Source: Nemania diffusa (lineage: Eukaryota; Ascomycota; Sordariomycetes; Xylariales; Xylariaceae). From it: a stretch of 64,000 nucleotides of DNA. The notes beneath the pieces were generated by a model, which was not told where the DNA came from, did not search any database, and was given only the letters and a program-made list of their open reading frames with translations. The stretch is taken from contig JBBPUQ010000006.1 in the NCBI GenBank assembly GCA_038501195.1, positions 3,286,001 through 3,350,000 of the forward strand. The letters are read 5' to 3'. Positions 11,420 to 22,500 of this stretch are shown here, one piece after another (position 1 is the stretch's first letter; each line of letters begins with the position of its first letter). A program made the translations under genes and the position numbers.

Positions 11420-12397
11420 ATGACGTCGGCCGCGTTCAAGTTGCCAGGTGTGGTCTTCATAACTGGAGCAGGAGGCGCAGGTAACGGATAGTTCAGAGGG
11501 CCGGAGTATTGATTCTATAAGCTAATACTTCTCTCATAATAGGTATTGGTGTTGCTGTAGCAAAGGCATTTGCATATTCTGGATGTTCTAGGCTTGCTAT
11601 CACCGACATCACGTCGCTCTCATCTACAAGAGATGTGCTACTAGAAATCAACCCGCAGGTGCAGATACTAGCTCGTGAGGGCGATGTATCAGACGAGACG
11701 TTCGTGACTTCGTTCGTCGCAGATATAAACAGCACCTTCGGTCGATTGGATTATGTGGTTAGCTGTGCCGGAGTACTCGGGGACTCCCTTCGTTCCCACG
11801 AAACACCACTGTCCGCTTACCAACGAATTATGGATGTCAATGTAAAGGGAACATGGCTTGTATCACGAGCCGCATTGGGTATCATGGTGGCACAGGAACC
11901 TATTGACCACCCTGGACAACGGGGGGCTATTGTAAACATTGCAAGTCAACTTGGCATCGTAGCACGACCAACTGCAGGTGGGTATAACAAAATGAGCACA
12001 GATAGTCTTCTTAGCTAACCGTCGAAAGCGCCGTATTGCGCTTCTAAAGCAGCTATAATCAACATGACCAGGGCTGATGCGATTGATTACTCACGCGACG
12101 GGATTAGAGTCAACTGCGTATGTCCAGGTCTTGTTGAGACACCGATGACAACTGGTACCCCGGAGGTTACGGAAAGGATGAAGTCTGCGGTTGGCATCGC
12201 GCCGATGGGAAGAATGGGAAAGCCAAGCGAGATCGCGGATGTTATCTTATTCCTCTGCTCAAGTCATTCGTCTTTTAGTATGTCACCTTGCCGAATCTTC
12301 GTACCCCATTTCAATCTATATGCGGGCCTATATATACTGACCTTTTAAAGTTCAGGGTCATGCCTTGGTCGTTGACGGCGGATATACTATTAACTAA
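11420..12397 (+). CDS. Short-chain dehydrogenase/reductase (SDR)
   Basis: Four exons, 11420-11480, 11543-11977, 12029-12277 and 12351-12397, give 263 aa, a normal classical-SDR length. Residues about 15-23 read TGAGGAGIG, the dinucleotide-binding glycine motif split exactly by intron 1. Then come the DVNVKGTWL segment, the catalytic Ser in IVNIASQLG, and the YCASK active-site Tyr-x3-Lys at about 168-172. PGLVETPMT and the C-terminal GHALVVDGGYTIN are typical of the family. The acceptor of intron 3 was chosen as TTTTAAAG because it gives FIQGHALVVDGG; the next AG breaks the frame. It is an NAD(P)-dependent oxidoreductase of unknown substrate. Its position next to the carotenoid genes does not prove a role in that pathway. 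Confidence 0.88.
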
Positions 12398-12471
12398 GTA
12401 TTGCCTAGTAAATAATAGTAGATAGACCATGAAAACGCGTATGCTACATCTGCAGCGGTTACTATAGCTGC

Positions 12472-12900
12472 TTATTCAATCACAACTTGGGTTTTCTCAG
12501 CAATCCTATTTAGATTGTGCTCTTTCACCGCTGTGCCGTTCCGTAGTTTATCGCGCCTCAGGGTTCTCCAATCGAAACTAAGCCCCCATGCGTATGCCAC
12601 TCGAAGAACCTTCTTTTCTTGCCACAACTCACCGACTATCTGCATATTGACTGGAAGATGGATGGTCAAGTCTTCCTATGCTGGTATAAACCCAACCGGG
12701 AGCGAAATTGCGGGGTGTCCTGTCACGTTAAAGACTAGCTACCACGTTGGTAGATAAGCCGATGCCTGGTTCGAAGCATGAACGGGGTAGCTCTCTTCGT
12801 CCGTGCTTTGGCGCAACGTATGGAAGTTGTAAACATGGCTAGCACACCGGAAGTCTTGAATGTAGATTCATAAGCCTCGCTGGTTTGTCGACCTATATTA
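12472..12900 (-). pseudogene. C-terminal remnant of an amidase
   Basis: On the minus strand, in successive frames, one reads YESTFKTSGVLAMFTTS, then GIGLSTNVVA, then FNVTGHPAISLPVGFIPA, a TAG stop, and HLPVNMQIVGELWQEKKVLR. These match, in order, the C-terminal part of amidase-signature enzymes such as fungal acetamidases. At least two frameshifts and an internal stop separate the blocks. The Ser-Ser-Lys catalytic N-terminal part is absent, so only about a third of the family length remains. Weak open sequence continues to about 13040 but cannot be assigned. It sits tail to tail with the SDR gene. Confidence 0.7.
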
Positions 12901-13565
12901 ACTGCCTTGCCCTCGAGTCCGGGGAATTTTTCTGACAGATATAGGTCGTTGATAACCGTATTCGGTGTGAACGGGAACAACTTAGAAAACCTTTTTGGTG
13001 GTCTACGAAGTCTTACTTCCTCCGATTCTGTGAGACTCAACCTCTCTACAGTCTACTGCATGACTTGAAAATATAAGAACTGCCTTATCTTCGCTGGATT
13101 GTCAGATTTTCGGGTCAGTGCTAGATATATTATCTGAGATATAACCCAGTCTGTTCCACAATCGCAGATTTGGAGCCAAATTAACCCCAACGACCCCAAA
13201 ACGACGCCTATAGATAGATGATCCTTCCTAAACCAGCAGGGTCACTCCAGGTTTGACGCATGAGACTTATCAAAGGAACCCTATGGAGTTTGCAGCTTCT
13301 CTGGGCCCTGCTGAACTGTAACTTGGGCGGTTAGCAGGCCGTCATAGCCATTATTTTCATGCAATCGAGACCGGTCTGAGATAAGGCAGCGATCTTCATC
13401 ATTGGCCGAGGCCGAAGCCCGGAGGTCTCCATTCTTACAGCAAAAGCTGGCGTCTGCCATTGTGACAAATTCACTAGTTGGAAACTCCTTTTGAGCTTGT
13501 TGTTGATGGTGTTGAGTAACGAGAATTGCCATTGTTCTCGTACACTGAACCATCGTTTGTCTATC
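12901..13565. other. Spacer upstream of the amino-acid transporter
   Basis: No gene is supportable. It contains possible further decayed amidase sequence up to about 13040 and the transporter promoter. The in-frame upstream extension of the transporter from 13491 is Cys- and His-rich, unlike family N-termini, and is taken as 5' UTR. Confidence 0.4.
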
Positions 13566-15030
13566 ATGTTAACTAATGCTTCAGAAAAGGGCGACGCTAT
13601 AAAGCCCATCCTAGCCCGCAGCAGTGCTAGTATAGAGGATGTGAAGGTAGAAGCCTCGGACGATGCCTTTGAGATTTTCAAGCGGGGAGAAGGTTTAACA
13701 GATTTCCGTACTGTGAGTTGGATTCAAGCTTCAGTGATTTTCTTGAAGGGTATGTCTCCATCTCCTGAGCGGCCATGACGGGCAGCCAAATTGACAGCCT
13801 GTAGTTATTTTTGCTACCGGCGTGCTCACGATCCCTTCGGCCATGTACGTCTTAGGCGCCCTCCCAGGGGCTATCAATGTACTTGGTTGGCAGTTCTTGA
13901 ATACATACTGCGCGATCATCCAGGGGAATTTCCGTCACGCTCATGTAGGCTGCCACTCCATAGCCGATATGGCAGAGGTAGTCGGTGGCAGATGGCTGCG
14001 TGAAGTCGTCGGCATCTTGTTCCTTGTTACCTTCGCCATCGTCGGCGCCAGCGGCATATTTGGTTCCTCGGTGGCGCTGAATGCCCTTTCGAATCACGCT
14101 ATGTGCACCAACTACTTCATGCTCGTCTCGTCGATCGCCGTCTTCCTTCTGGCTAGCTTGCGCAAGTTTGAGAAGATTGCCTGGCTTACTTGGGCAGGAT
14201 TTGCATCCGTCTTCATCGCTGTTTTCATCGTTGTTGTAGGTGTCACGGCCCGTGACCGTCCTGCCGCGGCGCCGCAGACGGGCGATTATGACTTCGGCTA
14301 CCGTGTCATTGGGAACCCTACATTTGTCGCCGCCATCACCTCTGTGTCCACTATCTTCTGTTCCGGCGCTGGCACCTCGGCATTTTTGCCTGTCATTTCC
14401 GAGATGAAGCGGCCCAGGGACTACAGCAAAGCCGTGTATCTCTGCATGGCAATTGTGACGGCAAGTTACCTCTCTTTCAGTCTTGTCGTCTACAGATGGT
14501 GCGGTAAGTGGGTCGCGTCTCCATCGCTGGGCTCCGCCGGCGACGTCGTGAAGAAGGTGGCGTATGGCGTCGGTATTACCGGCTTGCTCGTCAGTGCATG
14601 TTTATACGTCCACGTAGCCGCCAAGTACCTTTTCGTGCGCATCCTCCGCAATTCCAGGCACCTGCAGCAGGACAGCGCGGTTCACTGGACCGTCTGGCTC
14701 ATGTGCACGCTGGGGATGTCGGTTGTTAGTTTCCTCATTGCCTCGGGTATCCCTATATACAACTACCTGCTCGCCCTTGCTGGCAGCCTCACGTTCGCTC
14801 CCTTGGCTCTGGGACTGCCGGGCTATCTCTGGGTGCACGATCACCAACACTACCGCAAGGGAAAGGCGTGGCAGGTTCTTGTGTACTACCTCAACTGGTT
14901 GATGATGGCCTTGGCAGTGTTCCTCACGATTGGCGGCACGTATGGTGTCATTCAACAGATCATCGACGCGTACGCTACCGGTGAGGTCGACCGGGCATTT
15001 TCATGTGCTGACAATAGCAATTCGTCTTAA
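13566..15030 (+). CDS. Amino-acid transporter, AAAP family (neutral amino-acid permease type)
   Basis: Exons 13566-13749 and 13805-15030; the 55 bp intron (GTATGT...CTGTAG) restores SVIFLKVIFATGVLTIPSAM, a highly conserved family segment. The product is 469 aa, close to Neurospora MTR-type permeases. A hydrophilic N-terminus of about 60 residues is followed by some eleven hydrophobic helices. Conserved segments include YVLGALPGAINVLGWQ and CSGAGTSAFLPVISEM. It likely imports neutral and aromatic amino acids across the plasma membrane in symport with protons. The start was chosen at 13566 because it gives a family-like N-terminus; an in-frame codon at 13491 would add 25 atypical residues. Confidence 0.9.
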
Positions 15031-15531
15031 TTGGGACCTTCTGTAGAGCGCTATTTTCTGTTTGCTGTTCCTTGGGGAAGTCATTGGGAGAATTAATGTA
15101 TACCCATCACAATCTTGCGAGTTGGAGGGTAAGATCTCCCGAGATTTGAAAACGGGATGACATAGGAAGAATCTGGTTAGGTACCTATCTTCTATTATAT
15201 AGATTTATAATTTACAATAATGTACAATGGCAAGAGCGTTAAAAATGAAATCCCTTTTTACCTACATGGTTTCCCGTTATATTTTATAATTACATAATAT
15301 GGGCTAGTACTATATTTCGTCTACCACTTATCTACCTACTGAGTACATATGTAGGTAGGTAAGGTACCTACCTACTGGCTCCAATCTATTCCATTCTGGA
15401 TCTGAAATGTCACCCAGATTAGATACCTACATAGATAGATCGAGTCCACCTTTATTCTACCCTTGGCTCGGTCACCGAGAGCTCACGACTTCTAGACCAG
15501 GTTGATCGCTACTATCCTTGAACCTTAAAAC
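15031..15531. other. Spacer between transporter and thioesterase
   Basis: AT-rich 3' region of the transporter and promoter of the thioesterase gene. It contains a TAGGTA/TACCTA palindromic cluster at 15351-15376. No gene seen. Confidence 0.5.
15351..15376. repeat. TAGGTAGGT / ACCTACCTA palindromic cluster
   Basis: Two GTAGGTAGGT units face two ACCTACCTA units around a GGTACC centre, about 160 bp upstream of the thioesterase start. It is one member of a motif family dispersed through this window. Confidence 0.7.
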
Positions 15532-16575
15532 ATGCTCCGATCCTCGCAGCACCTGTGTCGCCAGGCCCTCGCCAGGCCAATTAGCCGCTCATTGTTGCGC
15601 GACAGCACACCTTGGAGCTGCTTGCGCGCAACAATAACACCACAGGCTCGTCTCTGCCTCTCCCGAGCCACTGTATCGAATCCTAGACCGAGGCACTTCG
15701 CGATATCCCACGCGCTCCTCGCCCAAGCCCAAACCCCCAAACCCTTGCCACAAGAACAACCAGCGCCGACCACCCCTATAGAAGAAGTGATAGAAATACA
15801 CATCGACAGCCTACAACGTCGAAGGCGGCCGAAGCGCGGCCTCTACTACGCAGCCCTCTTCCTCTTCCTCGGCGTCGTAGCCGGCACCGGCTTCCGCCTG
15901 ATCATCGCACCACCCCGTCTCCCGCCCCCGGGCTCCGACAAAAACATCTACCTGCAAGAGCAGATCCAAGCGCGCGGCCTCGCTCTGCCGCTCGTCAAGC
16001 AGCTGTCCGCCGACCCCTCCTGGACCTCCTGGGACGCCTACGCCGGCATCTCCACCACCACACCCGCGCCCACGACGCCGTCGGCCGGCGCGCGCGTGAT
16101 CTCCGCCGCGCGCTCGCGCATCACATCGGGGCCGATGTCCGGCGTCTCGGGCCTCGCGTTCCAGCGCATCTTCCACAACGCCGCCACGGGCGAGGTCGTG
16201 TCCGTGGTGTACTTCGGCCCCGGGCTCGCGGGCTGGCCCGGCGTCGTGCACGGCGGCGCGCTCGCCACTGTCCTCGACGAGTCGCTCGGCCGCTGCGCCA
16301 TCCTGCGCTTCCCCAGCCGCACCGGCGTCACCGCCAACCTCGAGCTGCAGTACCGCGCCCCCACCTACGTCAACGACTTCTACGTCGTGCGCGCCGCCCC
16401 CGTCGCCGGCGACGACGACGATGTCGTCGGCCGTGACGGCGTCCGCAAGGGCGACCGCAAGCTCTGGGTCCGCGGCTCCCTCGAGACCGTCGGGGGCGAG
16501 GTCACCGTCGAGGCGAAGGCCTTGTTCGTCGTGCCTAGGGCCTACAAGCTGAAGCCGCTCGTCGAGGGTTTCTAA
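15532..16575 (+). CDS. Hotdog-fold thioesterase domain protein, probably mitochondrial
   Basis: Single exon, 347 aa. The first 60 residues are Arg/Ser/Ala-rich and nearly free of acids, as in mitochondrial presequences. A single membrane helix follows at about residues 103-123, after an RRRRPKRG stretch. The C-terminal third is a hotdog-fold thioesterase of the PaaI/THEM4 kind: SGLAFQRIF, then GVVHGGALATVLDE at residues 237-250, which carries the His-Gly-Gly and acidic residues of that family, then NLELQYRAP. Such enzymes hydrolyse acyl-CoA thioesters. Substrate unknown. GC at third positions is very high from about 15900, unlike the N-terminal part. No intron signals needed. Confidence 0.82.
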   Translation: MLRSSQHLCRQALARPISRSLLRDSTPWSCLRATITPQARLCLSRATVSNPRPRHFAISHALLAQAQTPKPLPQEQPAPTTPIEEVIEIHIDSLQRRRRPKRGLYYAALFLFLGVVAGTGFRLIIAPPRLPPPGSDKNIYLQEQIQARGLALPLVKQLSADPSWTSWDAYAGISTTTPAPTTPSAGARVISAARSRITSGPMSGVSGLAFQRIFHNAATGEVVSVVYFGPGLAGWPGVVHGGALATVLDESLGRCAILRFPSRTGVTANLELQYRAPTYVNDFYVVRAAPVAGDDDDVVGRDGVRKGDRKLWVRGSLETVGGEVTVEAKALFVVPRAYKLKPLVEGF

Positions 16576-17280
16576 ACCGGGCGCCGGGGGCTGCCCCCCG
16601 CTAGTTCGATGCTAGCTAAAATATCTAATTTTAAGGAGGCGGGATTGTAGAGTAGCGTACGTATAGGCTTGCCGCATTTACAAGAGAGAAAGCGAGTGTG
16701 TATTTAGGATGAGAGACATTCAATAGCGCGACATGGTAACAATGGCGTCAGGGAACTTTTTGGCATCTAGCTTTAGATCAATTGTAGGCAACTAAGGGTT
16801 GGATAATGGTCCGAGGCAAATCAATGTGTGTATTCCCATGTGCTCCTATATAAATGTAAAGGAAAGGGCAAAAGTATTGAATAGAGCATCTATTCCTTTA
16901 GGACGCGGCGACGAAGATCTCGCCTTGACGAATCATCTCGAGGTTGACTTGGGCGACGACAAGCAAGTGCCTGATGAATGCCGAAACACCCCATAGATGC
17001 TTCCAGTTTATGATACAAATTATTTAGTTAACTACAATACTACCAACCCGTATTTATGGTGACCCGTTGAATCCCAAACGGACATGCGCATGCGTACTAT
17101 TGGTCAATCTTCATCTCAGCAGCAACACGCCGTAGTCCTCCATGTTTTCTGCTAAAACACATGCTCGTCGTCCATTGTCCATTACCTTTACAGTTTATAA
17201 GATACAATCCCTCGATAGAAGCCGCTGCTCATAAAGGCTAGGCTCCAATACAAAGCCGTTAGCCTTCACATGCACACGTA
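16576..17280. other. Convergent spacer, thioesterase / CRY-DASH
   Basis: 3' regions of two convergent genes. An open frame at 16799-16996 has no recognisable features. No repeat or RNA gene seen. Confidence 0.5.
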
Positions 17281-19528
17281 TTACGCCGAGCCAATTTGCG
17301 AGCGTGGATGTGTTGGTATGACACTATATTCCTGGGCGTGTGGCTGTTGCCATCCGCCACGACCCCCCTGAAACCCTCTTCTGGGTCCACCATACCCACG
17401 ACCTCGAAAGCCTCTGCCATATCCCCGTCCGCCCCCATGAGAGTTGCCTCGGGGATTGGGCATAAAATCTCTTGCCGGATGCGCATTGTGCGAAGCGGGC
17501 GCTAGCGCCTTGCTGCTGTCGAGTGCCTGAGGCGGTATCGGCTTAGGGTTGGAAGCACTAGTAGTGTCCCCTCGCCCTTGACCACGCCTGCGGGCGAATG
17601 GCCTCCGCGAAGATTTCGGTTTCCCTTCAACAGAGAAATCGATTTTTTTCACCGGATCCTCTGCCATGGCAAGCCCGACCAGACCGAATCGCTCCCAGTC
17701 TTCCTTAGGCGTCGTCCATGGCTGAAATAAATTCTCAAGCTTTTCTACCTTCCGGATCTCGGGTAGCCAGCATCGAACGTATTCGCCATTCTTGTCGTAG
17801 TCAAATGCCTGTTTGACCGGGTTGAAGATACGGGCTTCGCCCCGCGGATCGTTGCCTACTCCCGCGACATATTGCCAGTTCGACCAATTCGAGTTGACGT
17901 CGTAGTCGATAAGCATAAATTCATACCACTCCGCGCCGTAGCGCCAGTCGATGTTGAGATGTTTTGCGAGAAAACTGGCGACGTTCTGCCTTGCCCGGTT
18001 AGATGTGTACCCGGTGTGTATCAACTCTCGCGAGGACGCATCAATAAGGCTTTGCCCAGTCGTACCCTCGAGGACGCGTTTCATAGTAGCGGAAACCTCC
18101 TCGGTTGGCTGTGACTGAACGCTCGGCTTTTTGTCATCGGTGCGCCACGTTTTCCATTTGTGAGAATGATCGTTCCGAAAGCCAGATCGATAAAACAGCT
18201 TGGCTCGAAATTTCCGAGCACAAAGCCTCATATAATCACGCCAGAGCAGTTCAAATCGAATAGCTTTGGTGCCTTCATTTTCTCCTTGGCCGTATCCATC
18301 CGCAGCTGCGTACTTCGGGTCTGTTCCATTTTCGAAATGTAGGAGCTTCTCGTGTATTTGACGAGCGGTGAGACACCCTTGTGCAAGATAACCTGATAGT
18401 TTAGTACTGTAGTCTATACCTAGTAGTCCGTTGCGTGAAGACTTGTACAGTGAAGCATGACCCGACTTGACTAGATAATCCAGCCGATCTAAAGCATTAT
18501 CCTCACCACCGCGGAAAGGATGGGCGGACTTGCCCTCTTCAATAGGGGCGATTTTCGGCAAGTCGTGTTCAATGGGCCGAAGCAAGGCTGCCTCGAATTC
18601 CTCAAGTGACAATGGGATCTCGAAAGGAGACGGCTGACTTGGTATTTTGGATGTCTCGATAGGCTTGGGAAGTGACCCATCTGACGGTCGAGGTTTTGTT
18701 GGTCGCGGACGCTCCCGCAAGGGCTCGTTCATCTTACGATATGTGGTAAACACGTCTGGGAGGTCTTGGGGACTCTCCAGCTTTATATCTTGACTGGAAA
18801 AAGCACACGTTAGCTCCAGTACTCCAGCACATTAACCAGTTGACCTACTCATCGATAAAGTATTTCTCATCCGCCCATACCTGAATATCAACACCGAGAG
18901 CTGAGCAAGCGTTGACCACGCTCTTTTCGTCTTGTTCCTCTTCGTAGCCCTCTTCAGCAATCATCCAAACTGCGCCTACACCTATTTGATGTTTCTTGAG
19001 CCCTTCTACCAAGCTTTTCAATACCTCGTCAGGTCTCCCGATACGTAAAATTAGATCGTTCCCTAACTTGGCTAGGTTCTCCTTCAAATTCCAGAGTGAT
19101 TGGGCAATAAACCGAGCCCGGTGAGGCCCGCACCTCCAAAAGCGGGCGATTTGACTTCTCGCTTCAGGAAAGGGAGACTTTTTGCCATCTTGAAGAAAAC
19201 CAGACACCTCAATCTGATATGGGGAAATGATGTGTACAGGGAGAACGTGCGTGAAATTATGGCTAGCAGACGATGCGAGACGGTCAAGAATAGGATTGTC
19301 TGCAACCCGCAGGTCGTGTCGCACGAGGTATATCAAGACGTTAGCATCCGACATGCTGTCTGGAAATACGCTGTTCGTCAGGCAAGGTTTAGAGTTAGGC
19401 CACAGAGCGAAGGTTCGGTCGTAGACGAACCGTTGATGAGACGAGAAACGCAAAAAGCAAGGAACCCCAAAGCGCCGCGATTGAATGTTATCCTTTGCAC
19501 GGCAACTTAAAATCGATATGCGCAACAT
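17281..19528 (-). CDS. cry-DASH: Cryptochrome DASH / photolyase-family flavoprotein
   Basis: Exon 1 is 19528-18849 and exon 2 is 18793-17281; the 55 bp intron (GTAGGT...TTCCAG) restores FIDDQDIKLESPQDLPDVFT, a CRY-DASH signature region. The product is 730 aa, or 672 aa if translation begins at the ATG at 19354 (MSDANVLIYLVRHDLRVADN, where the photolyase domain starts). Residues 1-58 of the long form are Arg-rich and almost free of acidic residues, resembling a mitochondrial presequence. The FAD-binding domain is complete, with GYLAQGCLTARQI, LLWRDYMR, ELIHTGYTSNRARQNVASFL and DYDVNSNWSNWQY. The C-terminus has arginine-rich and RGG-type sequence (GRGYGRGFRGRGYGG). The family binds FAD plus an antenna and acts in blue-light sensing or repair of pyrimidine dimers, often in single-stranded DNA. 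Confidence 0.95.
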
Positions 19529-22500
19529 GTACTATGGGATAATTAACGAGGCAATGGCATGTAGATGTCTTGAGAGATCTAGGATGGCGAGAGTCGGGTG
19601 ACCAAAGTGTAGCTAAAACATCTAAGCTCGCAGCCGAATGACTTTGAGAGCGTATTCAACAATGAATACAAGAGACACGATTCTAGTACCCCAGCAACTA
19701 ATCAGCACCCTACACGTTCTCAGTGAGGCTAGAGCTGTATTTCTTGCGGCTTCCACAGACGTGCAACTCAAAGACGACAAACGGCATAACCGTCCAGAGT
19801 GGCTGGTTCTAGACCTCAGATATCTGCATGAAATATTAGTCGCTTATAGTTTCCGTGAAAGTAGGAAGTATACCTAAGACGACAAATGCAGAGTCACAGA
19901 TTTCCCCTAGAGGCTAGAGCGTTGCTGCTGCACTCATGTACGTCTTTATTGGGTCATAGATCTAGAATTAGGCCGGACGATGTGAAAGTCTCAAAAGTGT
20001 ATATATAAACGTCAATGACAAGAGTCAATTTAGGTTCTTGCTAGTCTGGAGAGACGAGAGCAGAACCACTGACGGATTATGGAAGATAAATAAGATTGTT
20101 GAGCCAGTCGTCTCGGTGAGTTGACGTCGATCTGATGCGGCCCTAGAAGGCAATCGTTGTATACACACAAGGCGAGGCGTGGGTAATGCGTATCGATGCT
20201 GCACGACAGAGAGAGGAAGAAAAACAAATAGAACCTGAAAACAATTGGCAACGGCTAGGGCGCCTTTTTCTTTTCTTCCCCTTCTGCCTTTGCCCCCCCT
20301 TACAAGTGTTCGCCATGTTGGTAATCTGCTCACGGGTTACGATAGCCATGTTCAAAAAGCCTGTGTAGTAGGCACGATTCCCCGATTTGCGATTTGGTGA
20401 CAGGGACTGGAGATCGGAAACCAAGATCGGACAGGGGAGGGGGGGAGGTGGGCAAGGCAGGGAGAAGGGGGACCGCAGAAAATAGGATTTCTAGGTACTG
20501 CTGAACAGTTAACCGGGTTGTTGCCCGTGACGTCGACGGCCAAGCAGGCAGGCAGGATGAATGCAATGTTGTATCGAGTATAATCAATTGACGTACTTTC
20601 CTGCACACAGCGTGTTATTTTTGATAATTTTTTTTGGCTTGAATCACGTCATAGGGCTTCGATTGTAGATACCTAACAATCAATTCGACTCAATTGTTAG
20701 TATTGTGGCTTTCATTAATGATTCGTGGCACAGGCTCGTCACAGGCGCTCTTCATCACGTGTGTAATCGTCAAGTACGCAGTACTGTATGAATCGACAAA
20801 TGAGGAAGCCATGGGAATCGAATATGGCAATGCTAGATAAATGTGCCTACTGCGGAGGTACATAGTTCATTTGGCTGCATTATGCAGGGACTTTTTCTTA
20901 GTGTATGTGCACCGGGTAATAGTCAACTCCTCCCGTTATCTGCAATACCGGACCTAAGGGCACGCGTAGGGAGATAAAAGGAGCTTATGTATTTGCTCAG
21001 ACTTATTCGCAAGTGCGCATACCTTTTTAATATGCATTCATTTTTGAATCCAGAACTATATATGTATGAGTACCTAATCTATGACAAGTTACACACTGCC
21101 TATAAACTTGCTCCAATCTGAGGCTGATTTGAAGCTGGAAGCCGTGCTAACCACTAGCCTAGCTACTAGCCTACCTATCTAGTGGATACTACATACTTAC
21201 CTATAGGTATTTTACGTACTGTATTTTACAGTGTACATGCACTGTATGCTATTCATGAACCTGTGGGACGGCGTAGACTACGTATGCCCTTGGCAAGATG
21301 GATCGACCGGGTAGAACCTTAGTCTAGATATGGGTGGGCAATAGGTCAACACATTCGATTTTATCTACATGCATGTTGTGGCCTCTTCTTTCTAGTACAA
21401 GGCTTCTCGATTCTATAGAGTGAAACAAATAGGTGCAGGTTCGCAGCTTATGAAGACACCCATCACGGACAGATCACTTTTCGCCCCAGAGATACGCTCT
21501 AGTGCAAAGAACTTAAACAAGCTTTATGTATATACGCAGTACACTATGCTAGCTCCGGGCAAATATGACCAGCCACCGCACGTGAACGCAATAGTATAGT
21601 GGCCTGATAATACTGTGCGGTAGAAGAGAGATAGAAAACTTGAAGAGTCGTAGTTTAGGGTTAGTAACTGCCGGTAGTCTTTATATGTAGAATCGGACCC
21701 GGTGAGTTGAGAAAACAAAGCACTAGATGGATAGCTCGCGTCTTGGCTCTGCTGTATACTTGTGCGAGGTAGGTACTGCGTACATGTAGTTAGACTCCGA
21801 GAGAGCCTGATACATACATACCCTATCTAAACACGTCCTTGCTCGCAATCGCACCGAAGTTCGCGAAGTAGATCAATGAGTTGATAAAATAGCGGCAATA
21901 AGTAGTAGACTAGATACCGAGGACAATCCCAAGTGAGATTACTGAAAATGGCCAATAGCGCCTTTTTTTTTTTATTGCTTGCTTTTTATCAAGCCTTCTA
22001 CTAGATAGTCCATCGCAACGCACAATCTCACAAGACGTCCTCGTTGTCGAAACCATGGTCGAGTAGCGCGGGGTACCTACCAGACTGAGGGAACCAGCAT
22101 CTGTAGACTATAGATTGGTATGCGGTATTGGGGACACTCAAACAGAGCATAGCCCCTCCGCATGTAACTCAAAATCAGTTGTCGGTTGAACATGCCGCAA
22201 TGCAGATGGAATGGCGCAATCCGGGTGTTGGGATATGATTCGCATGGAGAGCACTTGAATCGGCGTGGCCGTCGAGCTGCCTCCGCACAATAGGTATTGT
22301 ATGTACTATCTATGGATCAATCGCCTCGAGACAAGCTCGTGTGGCTCGGTAGAATGTGGCTTTGTATTGTATGCATGAGCGCTTTCCCCGATACAATGCT
22401 AACAGGATGCCTCCCAATATCCAAAGAGGGTATAGGACGAATAAGTAGTGTATCCACATAGCGTGAGTAACAACAGAGGACCTGTAGAGGCTATTCCCCG

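Noticed and set aside
12515..12757. Plus-strand open frame over the amidase relic
   Set aside because: Antisense shadow of the minus-strand amidase blocks.
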